A DNA stretch of 64,000 nt from Erythrobacter sp. SG61-1L (GCF_001305965.1 NZ_JXQC01000003.1:1364001-1428000), one strand, 5' to 3'. Shown: positions 47,760 through 56,489, counted from the first letter of the stretch. Made by a program: numbers and translations. The notes: generated by a model not told the origin, from the letters alone.

Positions 47760-48254
47760 ATGGACCCGCGCACCAATCCAATCACTCCGTCCGGCCTTGC
47801 AGCACTCAAGGCGCGTTACGACCACCTGCTGGGCACCGAACGGCCCGCCATCGTGGAGATCGTGAGCTGGGCCGCCGGCAATGGCGACCGCAGTGAAAAT
47901 GGCGATTACCTTTATGGCCGCAAGCGGATGCGCGAGATCGACCGCGAACTGGCTTTCCTCGCTCGGCGGATGAAATCCTCGCGGGTGATCGAACCTTCCG
48001 AACAATCGGATAAAAGCCGCGCCTGGTTCGGCGCGACCGTCACCATTGCCGATGAGGATGACGAGGAACGTACGTTGACGTTGGTCGGCGATGACGAGCA
48101 AGACCCCTCCGCCGGAAAGATCGGGTGGAGCGCCCCCATCGCCCGCGCCCTGCGCGGCGCTTCCGTGGGCGATTTGCGCCGCGTGCGCCTGCCGGGCGGG
48201 GAAAAGGAATGGGAAGTGGTGGAGATTTCCTATCCCGAAGAAAGGGCGGCCTGA
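47760..48254 (+). CDS. greB: transcription elongation factor GreB
   Basis: Rescues backtracked RNA polymerase by stimulating cleavage of the nascent RNA through its secondary channel. It has 164 residues. An N-terminal coiled coil (LAALKARYDHLLGTERPAIVE...) contains the GreB-type SWAAGNGDRSENGDYLYGRKRMREIDREL tip with its acidic residues, followed by the C-terminal FKBP-like domain (WFGATVTIADEDDEE, ARALRGASVGDLRRV). WAA-GDRSEN-DY-Y-K/RKR-REIDR marks GreB over GreA. ATG 47760 was chosen over 47727 on family length. Confidence 0.9.
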   Translation: MDPRTNPITPSGLAALKARYDHLLGTERPAIVEIVSWAAGNGDRSENGDYLYGRKRMREIDRELAFLARRMKSSRVIEPSEQSDKSRAWFGATVTIADEDDEERTLTLVGDDEQDPSAGKIGWSAPIARALRGASVGDLRRVRLPGGEKEWEVVEISYPEERAA

Positions 48255-48256
48255 CC

Positions 48257-48436
48257 ATGGCCGAGATCGTCAATCTGCGCATGGCCCGCAAGGCCAAGGC
48301 GCGCACGGGGAAGGCCGATCAGGCCGCAGCCAATCGCGCGAAATTCGGCCAGACCAAGGCGGAGAAATCCATTCAGCGCGATGAAGCGGAACGAGCCGGG
48401 CGAGCGCTGGACGGCGCAAAGCTGGAGCGCGACTGA
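48257..48436 (+). CDS. DUF4169 family protein
   Basis: A 59-residue, very basic, Ala/Lys/Arg-rich protein starting MAEIVNLRMARKAKAR, the DUF4169 signature (VNLR-ARK-KAR), with an acidic tail. It starts 2 bp after the greB stop, and its own stop overlaps the next start (TGATG). The function is unknown. Confidence 0.8.
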   Translation: MAEIVNLRMARKAKARTGKADQAAANRAKFGQTKAEKSIQRDEAERAGRALDGAKLERD

Positions 48437-48639
48437 TGCGTACCACTTATGAAGAGGCGACCGTTCGCCTCTATCACCTGAGCGACGCCATGGAAGGCGG
48501 CGCGGCGGAAACCCTGTTCTACGGCCCGCTGGCAGAAGCCATGCGCATCGCCGCCGCTCAACCCGAAGAAGTGCAGGAGGGCCTGTTCATCGCCACGGAT
48601 AACGATGTGGTGGCTTGGCTGGACCTGATCGAGGGATAG
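48436..48639 (+). CDS. 67-residue protein of unknown function
   Basis: A small acidic protein starting MRTTYEEATVRLYHLSDAME. Its start overlaps the DUF4169 stop (TGATG), so it belongs to the greB mini-operon. No signal peptide, TM helix or recognised domain. A basic DUF4169 partner next to an acidic protein made me consider a toxin-antitoxin pair, but no toxin fold is visible. Confidence 0.6.
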   Translation: MRTTYEEATVRLYHLSDAMEGGAAETLFYGPLAEAMRIAAAQPEEVQEGLFIATDNDVVAWLDLIEG

Positions 48640-48797
48640 GGCATCCGCTGAAGTCACTTGCGGCTGCAAGGTCATATTCTGACACCGGCTTGTCGGGCAC
48701 GGCTACGCCTAGCTAAAGCCTGCCAGTCGTAAATACAGCAACATTGCGGGCTTTCTCACAGCGTGGCATGCCGCTTCACCGTGAGGATGAATACGCA
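48640..48797. other. intergenic region before the NADAR gene
   Basis: About 160 bp between the greB operon and the NADAR gene. No ORF, RNA or repeat is supported. Confidence 0.4.
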
Positions 48798-49337
48798 ATG
48801 CAGGCAATTAAGTTTGACAAGCCAGCTGTGGGATATGCCGCGCTGCCCGATCCGGCCAACTTTGAAACCTTTGTACCGTTCTTGAACGGTGTGTTCAGCC
48901 AATGGCATTTTACGCCTTTCAACCTTCATGATCAGTCCTTCGTTACTGCTGAGCAATGGATGATGTTCGCGAAAGCAAATCTGTTTGGCGATCTGGAGAT
49001 TGCTCAACAAATTCTGGCGAGCCCCGATCCGAGCACGCAAAAACGATTGGGTCAGATGGTTTCAGGCTTCCAGCACGAGAAGTGGAACGAGTGGAAGATC
49101 GATATCGTCTATCGTGGGAACATAGCGAAGTTTGGCCAGAATGCAGGAGCACTCAGGCAACTTCGAAATACCGGTAAGGCGATGTTGGTTGAGGCAAACC
49201 CACGGGATTGGATCTGGGGTGTTGGCCGCGAGGTCAATGATCCGCTTGGGCACTCTCCCGACCGATGGCGAGGCCAAAACCTCTTGGGGCTGATCCTGAC
49301 CAAGGTACGGGATGATCTTTTCGCAGCGCCTGCTTAG
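48798..49337 (+). CDS. NADAR (YbiA/RibX) family N-glycosidase
   Basis: A 179-residue NADAR/DUF1768 protein. Family members cleave N-glycosidic bonds, acting on riboflavin intermediates (YbiA) or removing ADP-ribose from DNA guanine in DarT-NADAR systems. The whole domain is readable: FLNGVFSQWHFTPF, FVTAEQWMMFAKANLFGD, GFQHEKWNEWKIDIVYRGNIAKF, GKAMLVEANPRDWIWGVG. Codon use looks lower in GC than neighbours, suggesting recent acquisition. ATG 48798 has GAGG about 11 nt upstream. No DarT or rib gene is adjacent, so its physiological substrate is open. Confidence 0.85.
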   Translation: MQAIKFDKPAVGYAALPDPANFETFVPFLNGVFSQWHFTPFNLHDQSFVTAEQWMMFAKANLFGDLEIAQQILASPDPSTQKRLGQMVSGFQHEKWNEWKIDIVYRGNIAKFGQNAGALRQLRNTGKAMLVEANPRDWIWGVGREVNDPLGHSPDRWRGQNLLGLILTKVRDDLFAAPA

Positions 49338-49529
49338 GATGTACGCCAACCACTCTAGAGCTTAGGATGGATGCTGAAACGAGTTCAGCATGACGGGTTG
49401 GGAAGATCGCAGATTCTCGTTCCATTTCCGCCAAAGCGCTAAGAATCCCTGCTCCCTGGCGTTCGACAAGCTAAGGACGAACGTAGTGGAAGGGGGAAGA
49501 GAGCGCTGCCCTCCCCCCCCTCGTATCAC
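49338..49529. repeat. REP-like palindrome and degenerate repeat fragments after the NADAR gene
   Basis: A palindrome TGCTGAA-ACGAG-TTCAGCA (49372-49390) followed by TGACGG resembles a sphingomonad REP. A degenerate GTTCGACAAGCTAAGGACG sequence at 49462-49480 resembles an arm of the 59983-60090 element. No gene. Confidence 0.5.
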
Positions 49530-51266
49530 TCACCCGTCCGTTTCATCAGCCGCAACTGGCTTGGCTGCGCCTTTCGTCTTGGCCGGCTTCACTTCCGAAG
49601 CCACGACCGCTGTGCGGCTGGCCGGAACAGGCACTTCCGCCTCTGCCGGTCCCTTCACCAGTCCATTCAGCGAACTGCCATCCAGCCCGAGTTCCTTCAT
49701 CAGCCCGTCCAGCACCGGGGCCTGCGCGCGATAGGCGAGTGCGGCGGCGACTGCGTCATTCGCCAGATTTCCGCTGCCGCCGCCCGCCGCAGGGGCTGCC
49801 GTGCTGCTACCCCCGGCCTTCTGGGTAAGCCCGTCCACCTGCACGATCTTGATCGATTCGATGGCTTCCATCGGCTTGGCGCTTTCGCGCACCAGCTCGG
49901 GCAGAACCTTGAGCAGGGCGAGCTTGGTCTGGAGCGAAATCTGATCCATCGAGAGCAGATTGGCCGCTTCGTTCACGGCGCGCTGGCCCGCTGCCTCCAC
50001 TTCGAACCGCACCCGGTCCGCCTCGGCGCGCAGCTTTTCGGCATCGGCCTGACCTTCCGCCTCGCGGCGCAGGGCCTCGGCGCGGTTGGTTGCGGCATCG
50101 CGTTCCGCCTCGGCCTGCACCTTGATGCGGATCGCCTCGCGCTCGGCCGCCTTGGCCGCCTCGATCAGTTCGATGCGCTTGTCACGCTCGGCCACTTCGG
50201 TCTCGCGCGCGGTCACCACGCCTTCTTCGGCGGCAACGGCCTTGGCACGAGCTTCGTCCGCCTCGGCGCGGGCCTGGCTTTCCTCGCGGCTCTTGTTCTG
50301 GACCGCGATCTGCTGTTCCTGCCGCGCGATTTCGAGCGCCTGGGTCTGAGCGATACGGGATTGTTCGACCGAGCGATCGGCATCGATCTGGTTGGAATCG
50401 ATCGCACGCTTGGCCTCGATCCGCGCGGCTTCCGCTTCCTGATTGCGCTCGGCCTGCTGGCGGGCGATTTCCGCCGCCTGTTCGGCGCGGCGCATTTCCA
50501 CTTCGCGTTCCTGCTCCAGCCGGGCAAATTCATTGTCGCGGCTGATCTCGAAACTGCGCTTGGCCGCTTCCAGATTCTTCGTCTCGATCTGAACGCGCGT
50601 ATCCTGCTCGATGTCGTTACGGGCCTTCTTGCGCAGTTCGATCTGCTCGGTCAGCTTGGTCAGACCCTCGGCGTCAAAAGCGTTATTGGCGTTGAAATGC
50701 TCGATGCTCGTCTGGTCGAGGCCGGTGAGCGAGACCGATTCCAGTTCCAGACCGTTCATGGCCAGATCGTTGGAAGAAACCTGCTGCACCTTCTGCACGA
50801 ATTCCGCCCGCTGTTCGTGCAATTCGTTCATCGTCATGCCTGCCGCGACCGAGCGCAGAGCGTCGACGAACTTGCCTTCCACCAGATCCTTCAGCGCATC
50901 CGGGATCATGGTGCGCTGGCCCAAGGTCTGTGCGGCCATGGCGATGGAACCGGCATCCGGGCGCACGCGGACATAGAATTCCGCCTTCACGTCGATCCGC
51001 AGGCGGTCGAGCGTGATCAGCGCGTCCTGGTTCTTGCGTTCCACCGCCAGCCGCACGGTGTTCATGTTCACCGGCATGGTTTCATGCAGCACGGGCAGCA
51101 CCAGCGCGCCGCCATTCATGATCACCTTTTCCCCGCCAAAGCCCGTGCGCACGAAGCTCACTTCCTTGGTGGCGCGGCGATACAGCTTGGTGATCGTCAG
51201 GCCGATGATGAGGACGACGAGAAAGCCCGATCCTCCCCAGATGCCGACTTCGATCAGATTATCCAT
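49530..51266 (-). CDS. flotillin family protein (YqiK-like)
   Basis: A 578-residue membrane-scaffold protein. One N-terminal TM helix (GFLVVLIIGLTITKLY) is followed by an SPFH domain (about 35-200, with GALVLPVLHETMPVN and KAEFYVRVRPDAGSIAMAA) and a long Ala/Glu/Arg-rich coiled coil (about 205-440). The tail (LSMDQISLQTKLALLKVLPELV) and an Ala-rich C-terminus complete the flotillin pattern. Flotillins organise membrane microdomains. It is 17 bp downstream of its YqiJ-like partner. Confidence 0.92.
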   Translation of the reverse strand: MDNLIEVGIWGGSGFLVVLIIGLTITKLYRRATKEVSFVRTGFGGEKVIMNGGALVLPVLHETMPVNMNTVRLAVERKNQDALITLDRLRIDVKAEFYVRVRPDAGSIAMAAQTLGQRTMIPDALKDLVEGKFVDALRSVAAGMTMNELHEQRAEFVQKVQQVSSNDLAMNGLELESVSLTGLDQTSIEHFNANNAFDAEGLTKLTEQIELRKKARNDIEQDTRVQIETKNLEAAKRSFEISRDNEFARLEQEREVEMRRAEQAAEIARQQAERNQEAEAARIEAKRAIDSNQIDADRSVEQSRIAQTQALEIARQEQQIAVQNKSREESQARAEADEARAKAVAAEEGVVTARETEVAERDKRIELIEAAKAAEREAIRIKVQAEAERDAATNRAEALRREAEGQADAEKLRAEADRVRFEVEAAGQRAVNEAANLLSMDQISLQTKLALLKVLPELVRESAKPMEAIESIKIVQVDGLTQKAGGSSTAAPAAGGGSGNLANDAVAAALAYRAQAPVLDGLMKELGLDGSSLNGLVKGPAEAEVPVPASRTAVVASEVKPAKTKGAAKPVAADETDG

Positions 51267-51283
51267 CCCAATACTCCCGTAAT

Positions 51284-51913
51284 TCAGTCGGCAGGCGCCA
51301 GCCGGCGATCCTGCAAGGCTATGCCGTAAAATGTTTCACCCTCGCGGCGGACGAGCAGCACTTCCTCGCCCTCCCCGATCTCGGCGCCATCTTCGTGGGG
51401 AACGACCATCACGTGATGGGGATGATCGTGAATGTCGCGCACCTGCGCGCGGGCAGGCGAACCGGCCCGCGACTTGCCGGTGACGATCCGGGCACGGCGA
51501 CCCACGAGGCTGTCCAGAGTGACGGCGCTCGTCTCGTCACGCGGAAGGATCCGGGCGAGCGGGCGCGAGACCAGTCCGGTTACCGGCAATGCGGGCACCA
51601 CGGTAAGGGCCGCGGCCAGCCAGCGGTCCAGCGGTGCGCCCAGCAGGCCCTGCGCCAGCGACTGGATGCCAACACCCAGCCCCGCGAACAGGAACAGGAA
51701 GAGCGCCAGCCAGACAGTGAACGGCACCCGGCCGATCCCGAACAGCGACAGCAGCCCTTCGACAAAGCCGAGATCGCCGTCGCCATCCAGATCGGCGTCG
51801 AAGCCCGCCTCGCTGTCGAAATCCAGCGCGCCGAACAGCTGCGCCAGCGCCAGCAGCAGCATTACCGCCAGTGCCGCCATGAATGGCAGATTGTGGTCTG
51901 CAAGTAGGTTCAT
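51284..51913 (-). CDS. YqiJ/OB-fold (NfeD-like) membrane protein, flotillin partner
   Basis: A 209-residue protein starting MNLLADHNLPFMAALAVML. Three TM segments (about 8-30, 60-85, 95-120) with an acidic Asp-rich loop (FDADLDGDGDLG) precede an OB-fold-like beta domain (SLVGRRARIVTGKSRAG...). This matches YqiJ, whose gene is paired with yqiK flotillin in many bacteria. It is upstream of and likely co-transcribed with the flotillin gene; GAGGGG precedes the ATG. Confidence 0.85.
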   Translation of the reverse strand: MNLLADHNLPFMAALAVMLLLALAQLFGALDFDSEAGFDADLDGDGDLGFVEGLLSLFGIGRVPFTVWLALFLFLFAGLGVGIQSLAQGLLGAPLDRWLAAALTVVPALPVTGLVSRPLARILPRDETSAVTLDSLVGRRARIVTGKSRAGSPARAQVRDIHDHPHHVMVVPHEDGAEIGEGEEVLLVRREGETFYGIALQDRRLAPAD

Positions 51914-52129
51914 GCCGAACCCCTCGCCGCAAATCCGGACATTTCCCCCCTCCGAATCGTCACCCCGAGCGGGCGGCTGGCGGCATTGAACCGGCACGGG
52001 GGCGAAGAATCCAGCATAACCGGATGAGCCGCCGCCGAATTCCGTACCGATACGGATAAGTCCTTATCGCCCCGCACCTTGCCGCAGGAACCGCATTGCC
52101 GCCTGCCCTCCGGATGGTAGGAAGCGGCC

Positions 52130-52633
52130 ATGCGCTTGCGATTGCCTGTCCTTCTGCCCGCCCTTGCCGCTGGCCTGCTTGCCGCCCCTCTGGCGGCGAA
52201 GGACAGCCTTGGCGTGTTTTCCGATTGGGGCGCCTTTCGCGATCCGCAGACCCCGCGCTGCTATGCCATCGCCATGGCCCTGAACTCAGGCGCAGCACAT
52301 GATTACCAGCCCTTCGCCAGCGTCGGCACATGGCCGAAGCGGCAGTTGCGCAACCAGATCCATTTCCGCCTGTCCCGCAATGTCAGCCCGGCGAGCAAGA
52401 TCGTGCTGACGGTGGGCCGGGGCACCGCTTTCGAGCTTACCGGCGGCGGCGGGGATGCCTGGGCACAGGATCGCAAGATGGATGCCGCTATCATCGCCGC
52501 CATGCGCTCTGCCGGGGGGATGACGCTGACCGCGCGCGATCGCAACGGAGCCAGCTTTACGGACCGCTATAGCCTGTCGGGAGCAGCCACCGCGATGGAT
52601 GCGGCCACCGTGGGCTGCGCGAAACTGCGTTAG
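52130..52633 (+). CDS. secreted protein of unknown function (possibly IalB-like)
   Basis: A 167-residue protein with a signal peptide (LPVLLPALAAGLLAAPLAA). The mature part has two Cys (TPRCYAIAM and TVGCAKLR), suggesting one disulfide. A SDWGAFRD...RCYAIA opening recalls the invasion-associated locus B family, but this is weak. Convergent with an outer-membrane barrel gene. Confidence 0.65.
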   Translation: MRLRLPVLLPALAAGLLAAPLAAKDSLGVFSDWGAFRDPQTPRCYAIAMALNSGAAHDYQPFASVGTWPKRQLRNQIHFRLSRNVSPASKIVLTVGRGTAFELTGGGGDAWAQDRKMDAAIIAAMRSAGGMTLTARDRNGASFTDRYSLSGAATAMDAATVGCAKLR

Positions 52634-52658
52634 GCCGCTTTCGCCCGACCATGCGAAA

Positions 52659-52682
52659 CGGGCCGGGATTGCTCCCGGCCCG
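52659..52682. terminator. hairpin between convergent genes
   Basis: A perfect 10-bp stem CGGGCCGGGA / TCCCGGCCCG with a TTGC loop, between the stops of the secreted-protein and barrel genes. No T-run on either side, so its termination strength is uncertain. Confidence 0.5.
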
Positions 52683-52714
52683 CGGCATGTGCGCTTCCGT
52701 GCTGATCCGAAATA

Positions 52715-53377
52715 TCAGAAGCGCACGCCAAGGCCCGCAACAACCTGATGCCGGTCGAGATCGACATCGAAGCGATCGCTCTCCAGTCCGCTCGGAGCCT
52801 CGGCCTCGCCTTTCGCGTAATTGGAATAACGATATTCGCCCTTGAGGAAGACGTTCTTCGTCAGGGCGAATTCCGCGCCTGCGCCAAGGCGCCAGCCGTC
52901 CAGATCCACGTCGGTTTCCGTGTCCGTCGTATTGTCGGTGGCGAGGACATTGAAGCGGGTATTGGTGTAGCCGCCCTTGGCATAGACCATGGCCGAAGGC
53001 CCGATGGGCACACCCACGCGGACGCCTGCATAAAGGTCTCGCCCGGCATCGGCATTGGCCACGCCGAAGCCCGAGAAGGCCGCCGTGTCATATTCGGTGC
53101 TGGCCTGCGATTCCATCCACTCGCCTTCGACGCCCAGGATCACGCCGCCGGCATTGAAATCATAGCCTACGCCGACACCGTAGGTAACGTCGTCGATCGA
53201 CTGGTCGAGATCGTCGGCATTATCGATATCCTCGGTGCTGCCGGGCCGCACGCTGTCATAACCGACCAGACCTTCGAGGCGGAATCCGGTGAAGGCATCG
53301 GTCTGTTCCTGGGCGGCGGCAGGGGCGGCAATCGCCGCTGCGGTGCCGGTAGCGATGAGGAAAAACGTCTTCTTCAT
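52715..53377 (-). CDS. outer-membrane beta-barrel protein (porin/OmpA-N-like)
   Basis: A 220-residue protein with a signal peptide (MKKTFFLIATGTAAAIAAPAAA-Q). Repeated amphipathic strands include GVGYDFNAGGVILGVEGEW and LYAGVRVGVPIG, ending in GLGVRF with a terminal Phe. It resembles the Omp25/OmpA-transmembrane-like opacity family common in Alphaproteobacteria (YAKGGYTN, FLKGEYRYSNY). It is longer than the two barrels at 50-1260 but belongs to the same general class. A GCAACA/TGTTG palindrome lies upstream. Confidence 0.8.
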   Translation of the reverse strand: MKKTFFLIATGTAAAIAAPAAAQEQTDAFTGFRLEGLVGYDSVRPGSTEDIDNADDLDQSIDDVTYGVGVGYDFNAGGVILGVEGEWMESQASTEYDTAAFSGFGVANADAGRDLYAGVRVGVPIGPSAMVYAKGGYTNTRFNVLATDNTTDTETDVDLDGWRLGAGAEFALTKNVFLKGEYRYSNYAKGEAEAPSGLESDRFDVDLDRHQVVAGLGVRF

Positions 53378-53464
53378 GGGTTCACTCCCTTGCTTTTCAC
53401 GCGGCGGGTCTGCCGCGCTTCTTGTTGGGTGAGACCGAAAATGCCCTCGCCAGATGAACCTGAG

Positions 53465-53483
53465 GCAACAAAATTATTGTTGT
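53465..53483. promoter_or_regulatory. inverted repeat upstream of the third OMP gene
   Basis: CAACAA-AATTA-TTGTTG (within GCAACA-N7-TGTTGT) lies about 90 bp upstream of the barrel gene start. It uses the same GCAACA/TGTTG half-sites as the palindromes at 615-634 and 1399-1418, though with different spacing. Confidence 0.4.
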
Positions 53484-53587
53484 AATTCAGCCACATCGTC
53501 CTGTGGTTGAACTGTGCTTCTCAGGCGGCGAGATGCCCGGAACGCCCTGCCGCCAGCGCCCTTTGCGCGCGACGAAACTCCCCCTAT

Positions 53588-54898
53588 ATGCGGCGCATTG
53601 TGACAGACACTCCGCTTATCCCGATCCCCGGTCAGTTTGACCCGGTTCCCGTCGCGCGCGACATCACGCCGCGCGAGGATGGCCGTATCGACCTGATCGG
53701 CTTGCCCAAGGCCCGCATTGCCGAACTCTTCGCCGAGGCCGGACTCGATGCGAAACAGGCAAAGCTGCGCGCCAAGCAGGTATTCCACTGGCTCTACCAT
53801 CGCGGTGTGACCGAGTTCGAGGCGATGACCGACATCGCCAAGACCATGCGCCCCTGGCTGACCGAGCGGTTCGTGATCGGCCGTCCGCAGATCGTGGAAG
53901 CCCAGCATTCGACCGACGGCACCCGCAAATGGCTGTTGCGCACGGCGGACGGGCACGATTTCGAAATGGTGTTCATCCCCGATGCGGATCGCGGCACTCT
54001 GTGCGTATCCAGCCAGGTGGGCTGCACGCTCAATTGCCGCTTCTGCCACACCGGCACCATGCGGCTGGTGCGCAACCTCACGCCGGGCGAGATCGTGGGT
54101 CAGGTCATGCTGGCGCGCGATGCGCTGGGCGAATGGCCCAAGGGTGCGAACGACCTGCGCATGGCCACCATGGCCGGCCTCGATTATGACGAGGACAGCG
54201 ACGAAGGCGAAAGCAGCTACACCTCCGACGGGCGCCTGCTGACCAACATCGTGATGATGGGCATGGGCGAGCCGCTGTATAATTTCGATAATGTGCGTGA
54301 TGCGCTGCGTCTGGTGATGGATGGCGACGGGCTGGCCCTGTCCAAGCGCCGCATCACCCTTTCCACCAGCGGCGTGGTGCCGATGATGGAACGCTGCGGC
54401 GAGGAAATCGGCGTGAACCTTGCCGTCTCGCTCCATGCGGTAAGCAAGGAAATCCGCGACGAAATCGTGCCGATCAATCGCAAATACGGGATCGAGGAAC
54501 TGCTGCAGGCCTGTTCCGACTATCCCGGCGCTTCCAATGCCCGGCGCATCACCTTTGAATATGTGATGCTGAAGGACAAGAACGACAGCGACGAAGACGC
54601 GCATGAACTGGTGCGCCTCATCAAGCAGTATAAGCTGCCCGCCAAGGTGAACCTGATCCCGTTCAACCCCTGGCCGGGCGCGCCCTATGAATGTTCCTCG
54701 CCGGAACGGGTGCGGGCCTTTTCCAACATCGTATTCGAAGCGGGCATTTCCGCCCCCGTGCGCACGCCGCGCGGGCGCGACATCGATGCCGCCTGCGGTC
54801 AGCTGAAAACCGCCGCCGAGAAGAAGAGCCGCGCCGAACTGGACCGGCTCGCGGCGGAAAAACAGGCCGCACTGGAAGCGGATTTTCCGCAAGGATAA
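53588..54898 (+). CDS. rlmN: 23S rRNA/tRNA adenine C2-methyltransferase RlmN
   Basis: A radical-SAM enzyme that methylates C2 of A2503 in 23S rRNA and A37 in some tRNAs, aiding translational accuracy. It has 436 residues. The 4Fe-4S motif CxxxCxxC is Cys146, Cys150 and Cys153. The two catalytic cysteines are Cys139 (GTLCVSS, 7 residues before the cluster, the same spacing as Cys118 of E. coli) and the Cys in DIDAACGQL. The short loop [10 protein letters not shown] is a local acidic insertion. The ATG at 53588 is used; a GTG four codons later is the alternative. Confidence 0.95.
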   Translation: MRRIVTDTPLIPIPGQFDPVPVARDITPREDGRIDLIGLPKARIAELFAEAGLDAKQAKLRAKQVFHWLYHRGVTEFEAMTDIAKTMRPWLTERFVIGRPQIVEAQHSTDGTRKWLLRTADGHDFEMVFIPDADRGTLCVSSQVGCTLNCRFCHTGTMRLVRNLTPGEIVGQVMLARDALGEWPKGANDLRMATMAGLDYDEDSDEGESSYTSDGRLLTNIVMMGMGEPLYNFDNVRDALRLVMDGDGLALSKRRITLSTSGVVPMMERCGEEIGVNLAVSLHAVSKEIRDEIVPINRKYGIEELLQACSDYPGASNARRITFEYVMLKDKNDSDEDAHELVRLIKQYKLPAKVNLIPFNPWPGAPYECSSPERVRAFSNIVFEAGISAPVRTPRGRDIDAACGQLKTAAEKKSRAELDRLAAEKQAALEADFPQG

Positions 54899-54899
54899 T

Positions 54900-54983
54900 C
54901 GTCATTGCGAGGGCCAGCGGCCCGAAGCAATCCAGGGCCCAACGCGTTACGCTCTGGATTGCTTCGCTACGCTCGCAATGACG
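54900..54983. repeat. REP-like inverted repeat after rlmN
   Basis: Arms CGTCATTGCGAG and CTCGCAATGACG, with inner GAAGCAATCCAG / CTGGATTGCTTC pairing. The same family is at 56490-56583, and a single right arm lies at 57471-57482. Confidence 0.8.
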
Positions 54984-55051
54984 AAGTGATCTGAAGTAAA
55001 GCTGCCGCTATCTTGCGTGACAGGGCGGAAACCCCGCCCTATCCCTGCGCC

Positions 55052-55381
55052 ATGCCCTATATCTATCTGCTGATCGCCATCGTGGCGGAAGTCATCGCCA
55101 CAACGCTGCTCAAGGCGGCAGACGGCTTTTCGAAACCCCTGCCAACCATCGGCTCGGTGATCGGCTATGCCATTGCCTTCTATTTCCTGTCGCTCACGCT
55201 GCGCACTGTGCCCACAGGGGTCGCCTATGCGATCTGGTCCGGCGTGGGGATCGTGCTGATCACCACCGTGGCATGGCTGCTTCAGGGCCAGAAGCTCGAC
55301 AGCCCGGCCCTGATCGGCATGGGCCTGATCACAGCCGGCGTCATCGTGATGAACGTGTTTTCGAAAACCGCCGCGCACTGA
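55052..55381 (+). CDS. SMR-family multidrug efflux protein (EmrE-like)
   Basis: A 109-residue, four-helix proton-coupled exporter of cationic lipophilic compounds, acting as a dimer. The essential membrane Glu13 is in YIYLLIAIVAEVIATTLLK, and helices 2-3 contain VPTGVAYAIWSGVGIVLI, a strong EmrE-subfamily signature rather than Gdx (guanidinium) type. It is flanked by a REP on one side and the HxlR gene on the other. Confidence 0.92.
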   Translation: MPYIYLLIAIVAEVIATTLLKAADGFSKPLPTIGSVIGYAIAFYFLSLTLRTVPTGVAYAIWSGVGIVLITTVAWLLQGQKLDSPALIGMGLITAGVIVMNVFSKTAAH

Positions 55382-55396
55382 ACCGGCGCAGGTGCA

Positions 55397-55846
55397 TCAA
55401 TCCTCGTCGCATTCCGCATCGAATTTCGCGCGCGCATCCGCGATGGCTTCGCGATTGGTCACGGCCCAGGCGCCCAGCGCCTTCACCGGGCATTTGAGCG
55501 AATGGCCAAGCGGTGTGAGCGAATAATCCACCCGCGGCGGAATGCTGGGTGTGACCGCGCGGCTCACCAGCCCATCCCGCTCCAGCCCGCGCAGGGTGCG
55601 GGTCAGCATGCGCTGGGAAATCCCGTCAATCGCGCGGCGCAATTGGTTGAAGCGCACCGGCCCTTCATCGAGGCACATCACCACCTGCATTGACCATTTG
55701 TCGCCCACGCGGCTGAGCACTTCGGTAACGGTCCGGCAGGCGCCGCTATGCGGCACGTCGAGGGCGACGAAGGCCTCCATGGGAACATCGATGTTCCTAT
55801 CGGACAATAAAGTGCCTTCTTGCGCGAGAGTGGTAGTAGTTTCCAT
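55397..55846 (-). CDS. HxlR-family transcriptional regulator
   Basis: A 149-residue winged-helix regulator. The HxlR core is readable: CRTVTEVLSRVGDKWSMQVVMCL (with the often redox-active Cys), GPVRFNQLRRAIDGISQRMLTRTLRGLERDGLVSR and YSLTPLGHSL. It is divergent from azoR with 38 bp between starts, so it probably controls azoR and perhaps itself. Confidence 0.9.
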   Translation of the reverse strand: METTTTLAQEGTLLSDRNIDVPMEAFVALDVPHSGACRTVTEVLSRVGDKWSMQVVMCLDEGPVRFNQLRRAIDGISQRMLTRTLRGLERDGLVSRAVTPSIPPRVDYSLTPLGHSLKCPVKALGAWAVTNREAIADARAKFDAECDED

Positions 55847-55856
55847 ATGGCCCTTG

Positions 55857-55872
55857 GTTATCGTTTGTTACC
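55857..55872. promoter_or_regulatory. possible HxlR operator in the hxlR-azoR intergenic region
   Basis: GTTATC-GTTT-GTTACC gives two direct GTTAYC half-sites 10 bp apart, one helical turn, in the 38-bp gap between the divergent genes. HxlR-type regulators bind such short intergenic sites; direct proof is lacking. Confidence 0.35.
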
Positions 55873-55884
55873 GGAGAATTCCAG

Positions 55885-56481
55885 ATGAAGATTCTGCATA
55901 TCGACAGCGCCACGACCGGCCCGAACTCGGTCAGCCGCGAACTTACCAAGGCGATCGTCGATCATTTCACGGCCAAGAATCCCGGTGCTGAAGTCTCGGT
56001 TCTGGACCTCGAATCGAACCCGTTGCCGCACCTCACCAATGTGACCACCGGCGCCATCCGCATGCCGGCTGAAGCGCATACCCCCGAAATGGCTGCTGCC
56101 TTCCCCGCCGAACGTGCAGTGCTGGACCAGTTCCTGGCTTCCGACGTGGTGGTGATCGGCGCGCCGATGTATAACTTCACCATTCCCAGCTCGCTCAAGG
56201 CATGGCTTGACCGTCTCGGCGTGCCGGGTGTGACCTTCAGCTATTCCGAAGCCGGCCCCCAGGGCCTTGCCGGCGGCCGCAGGGTGATCGTCGCTTCCTC
56301 GCGCGGCGGGGAATATGGTTTCGACGGCCCGATGGAGCATCAGGAAACCTACCTGCGCGACATGTTCGGCTTCATCGGCGTCGACAATGTCGAATTCATC
56401 CGCGCCGACAAGATCGGCTACGGCCCGGAAGTCCGCGCGGCTTCGATTGCAGCAGCCAAGGAAGAGATCGCGAAGCTCTGA
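55885..56481 (+). CDS. azoR: FMN-dependent NADH-azoreductase / quinone reductase
   Basis: A 198-residue flavodoxin-like reductase that reduces quinones and azo bonds by two-electron transfer. AzoR features are clear: LHIDSATTGPNSVSREL (FMN phosphate loop), VIGAPMYNFTIPSSLKAWLDR (FMN ring contact) and SRGGEYG before the dimer region. Its divergent HxlR regulator suggests induction by electrophiles or quinones. Confidence 0.92.
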   Translation: MKILHIDSATTGPNSVSRELTKAIVDHFTAKNPGAEVSVLDLESNPLPHLTNVTTGAIRMPAEAHTPEMAAAFPAERAVLDQFLASDVVVIGAPMYNFTIPSSLKAWLDRLGVPGVTFSYSEAGPQGLAGGRRVIVASSRGGEYGFDGPMEHQETYLRDMFGFIGVDNVEFIRADKIGYGPEVRAASIAAAKEEIAKL

Positions 56482-56489
56482 TCTCTCTT

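Noticed and set aside
48257-48639. DUF4169 plus 67-residue protein as a toxin-antitoxin pair
   Set aside because: Neither protein shows a known toxin fold or DNA-binding motif, and both are coupled to greB rather than free-standing.
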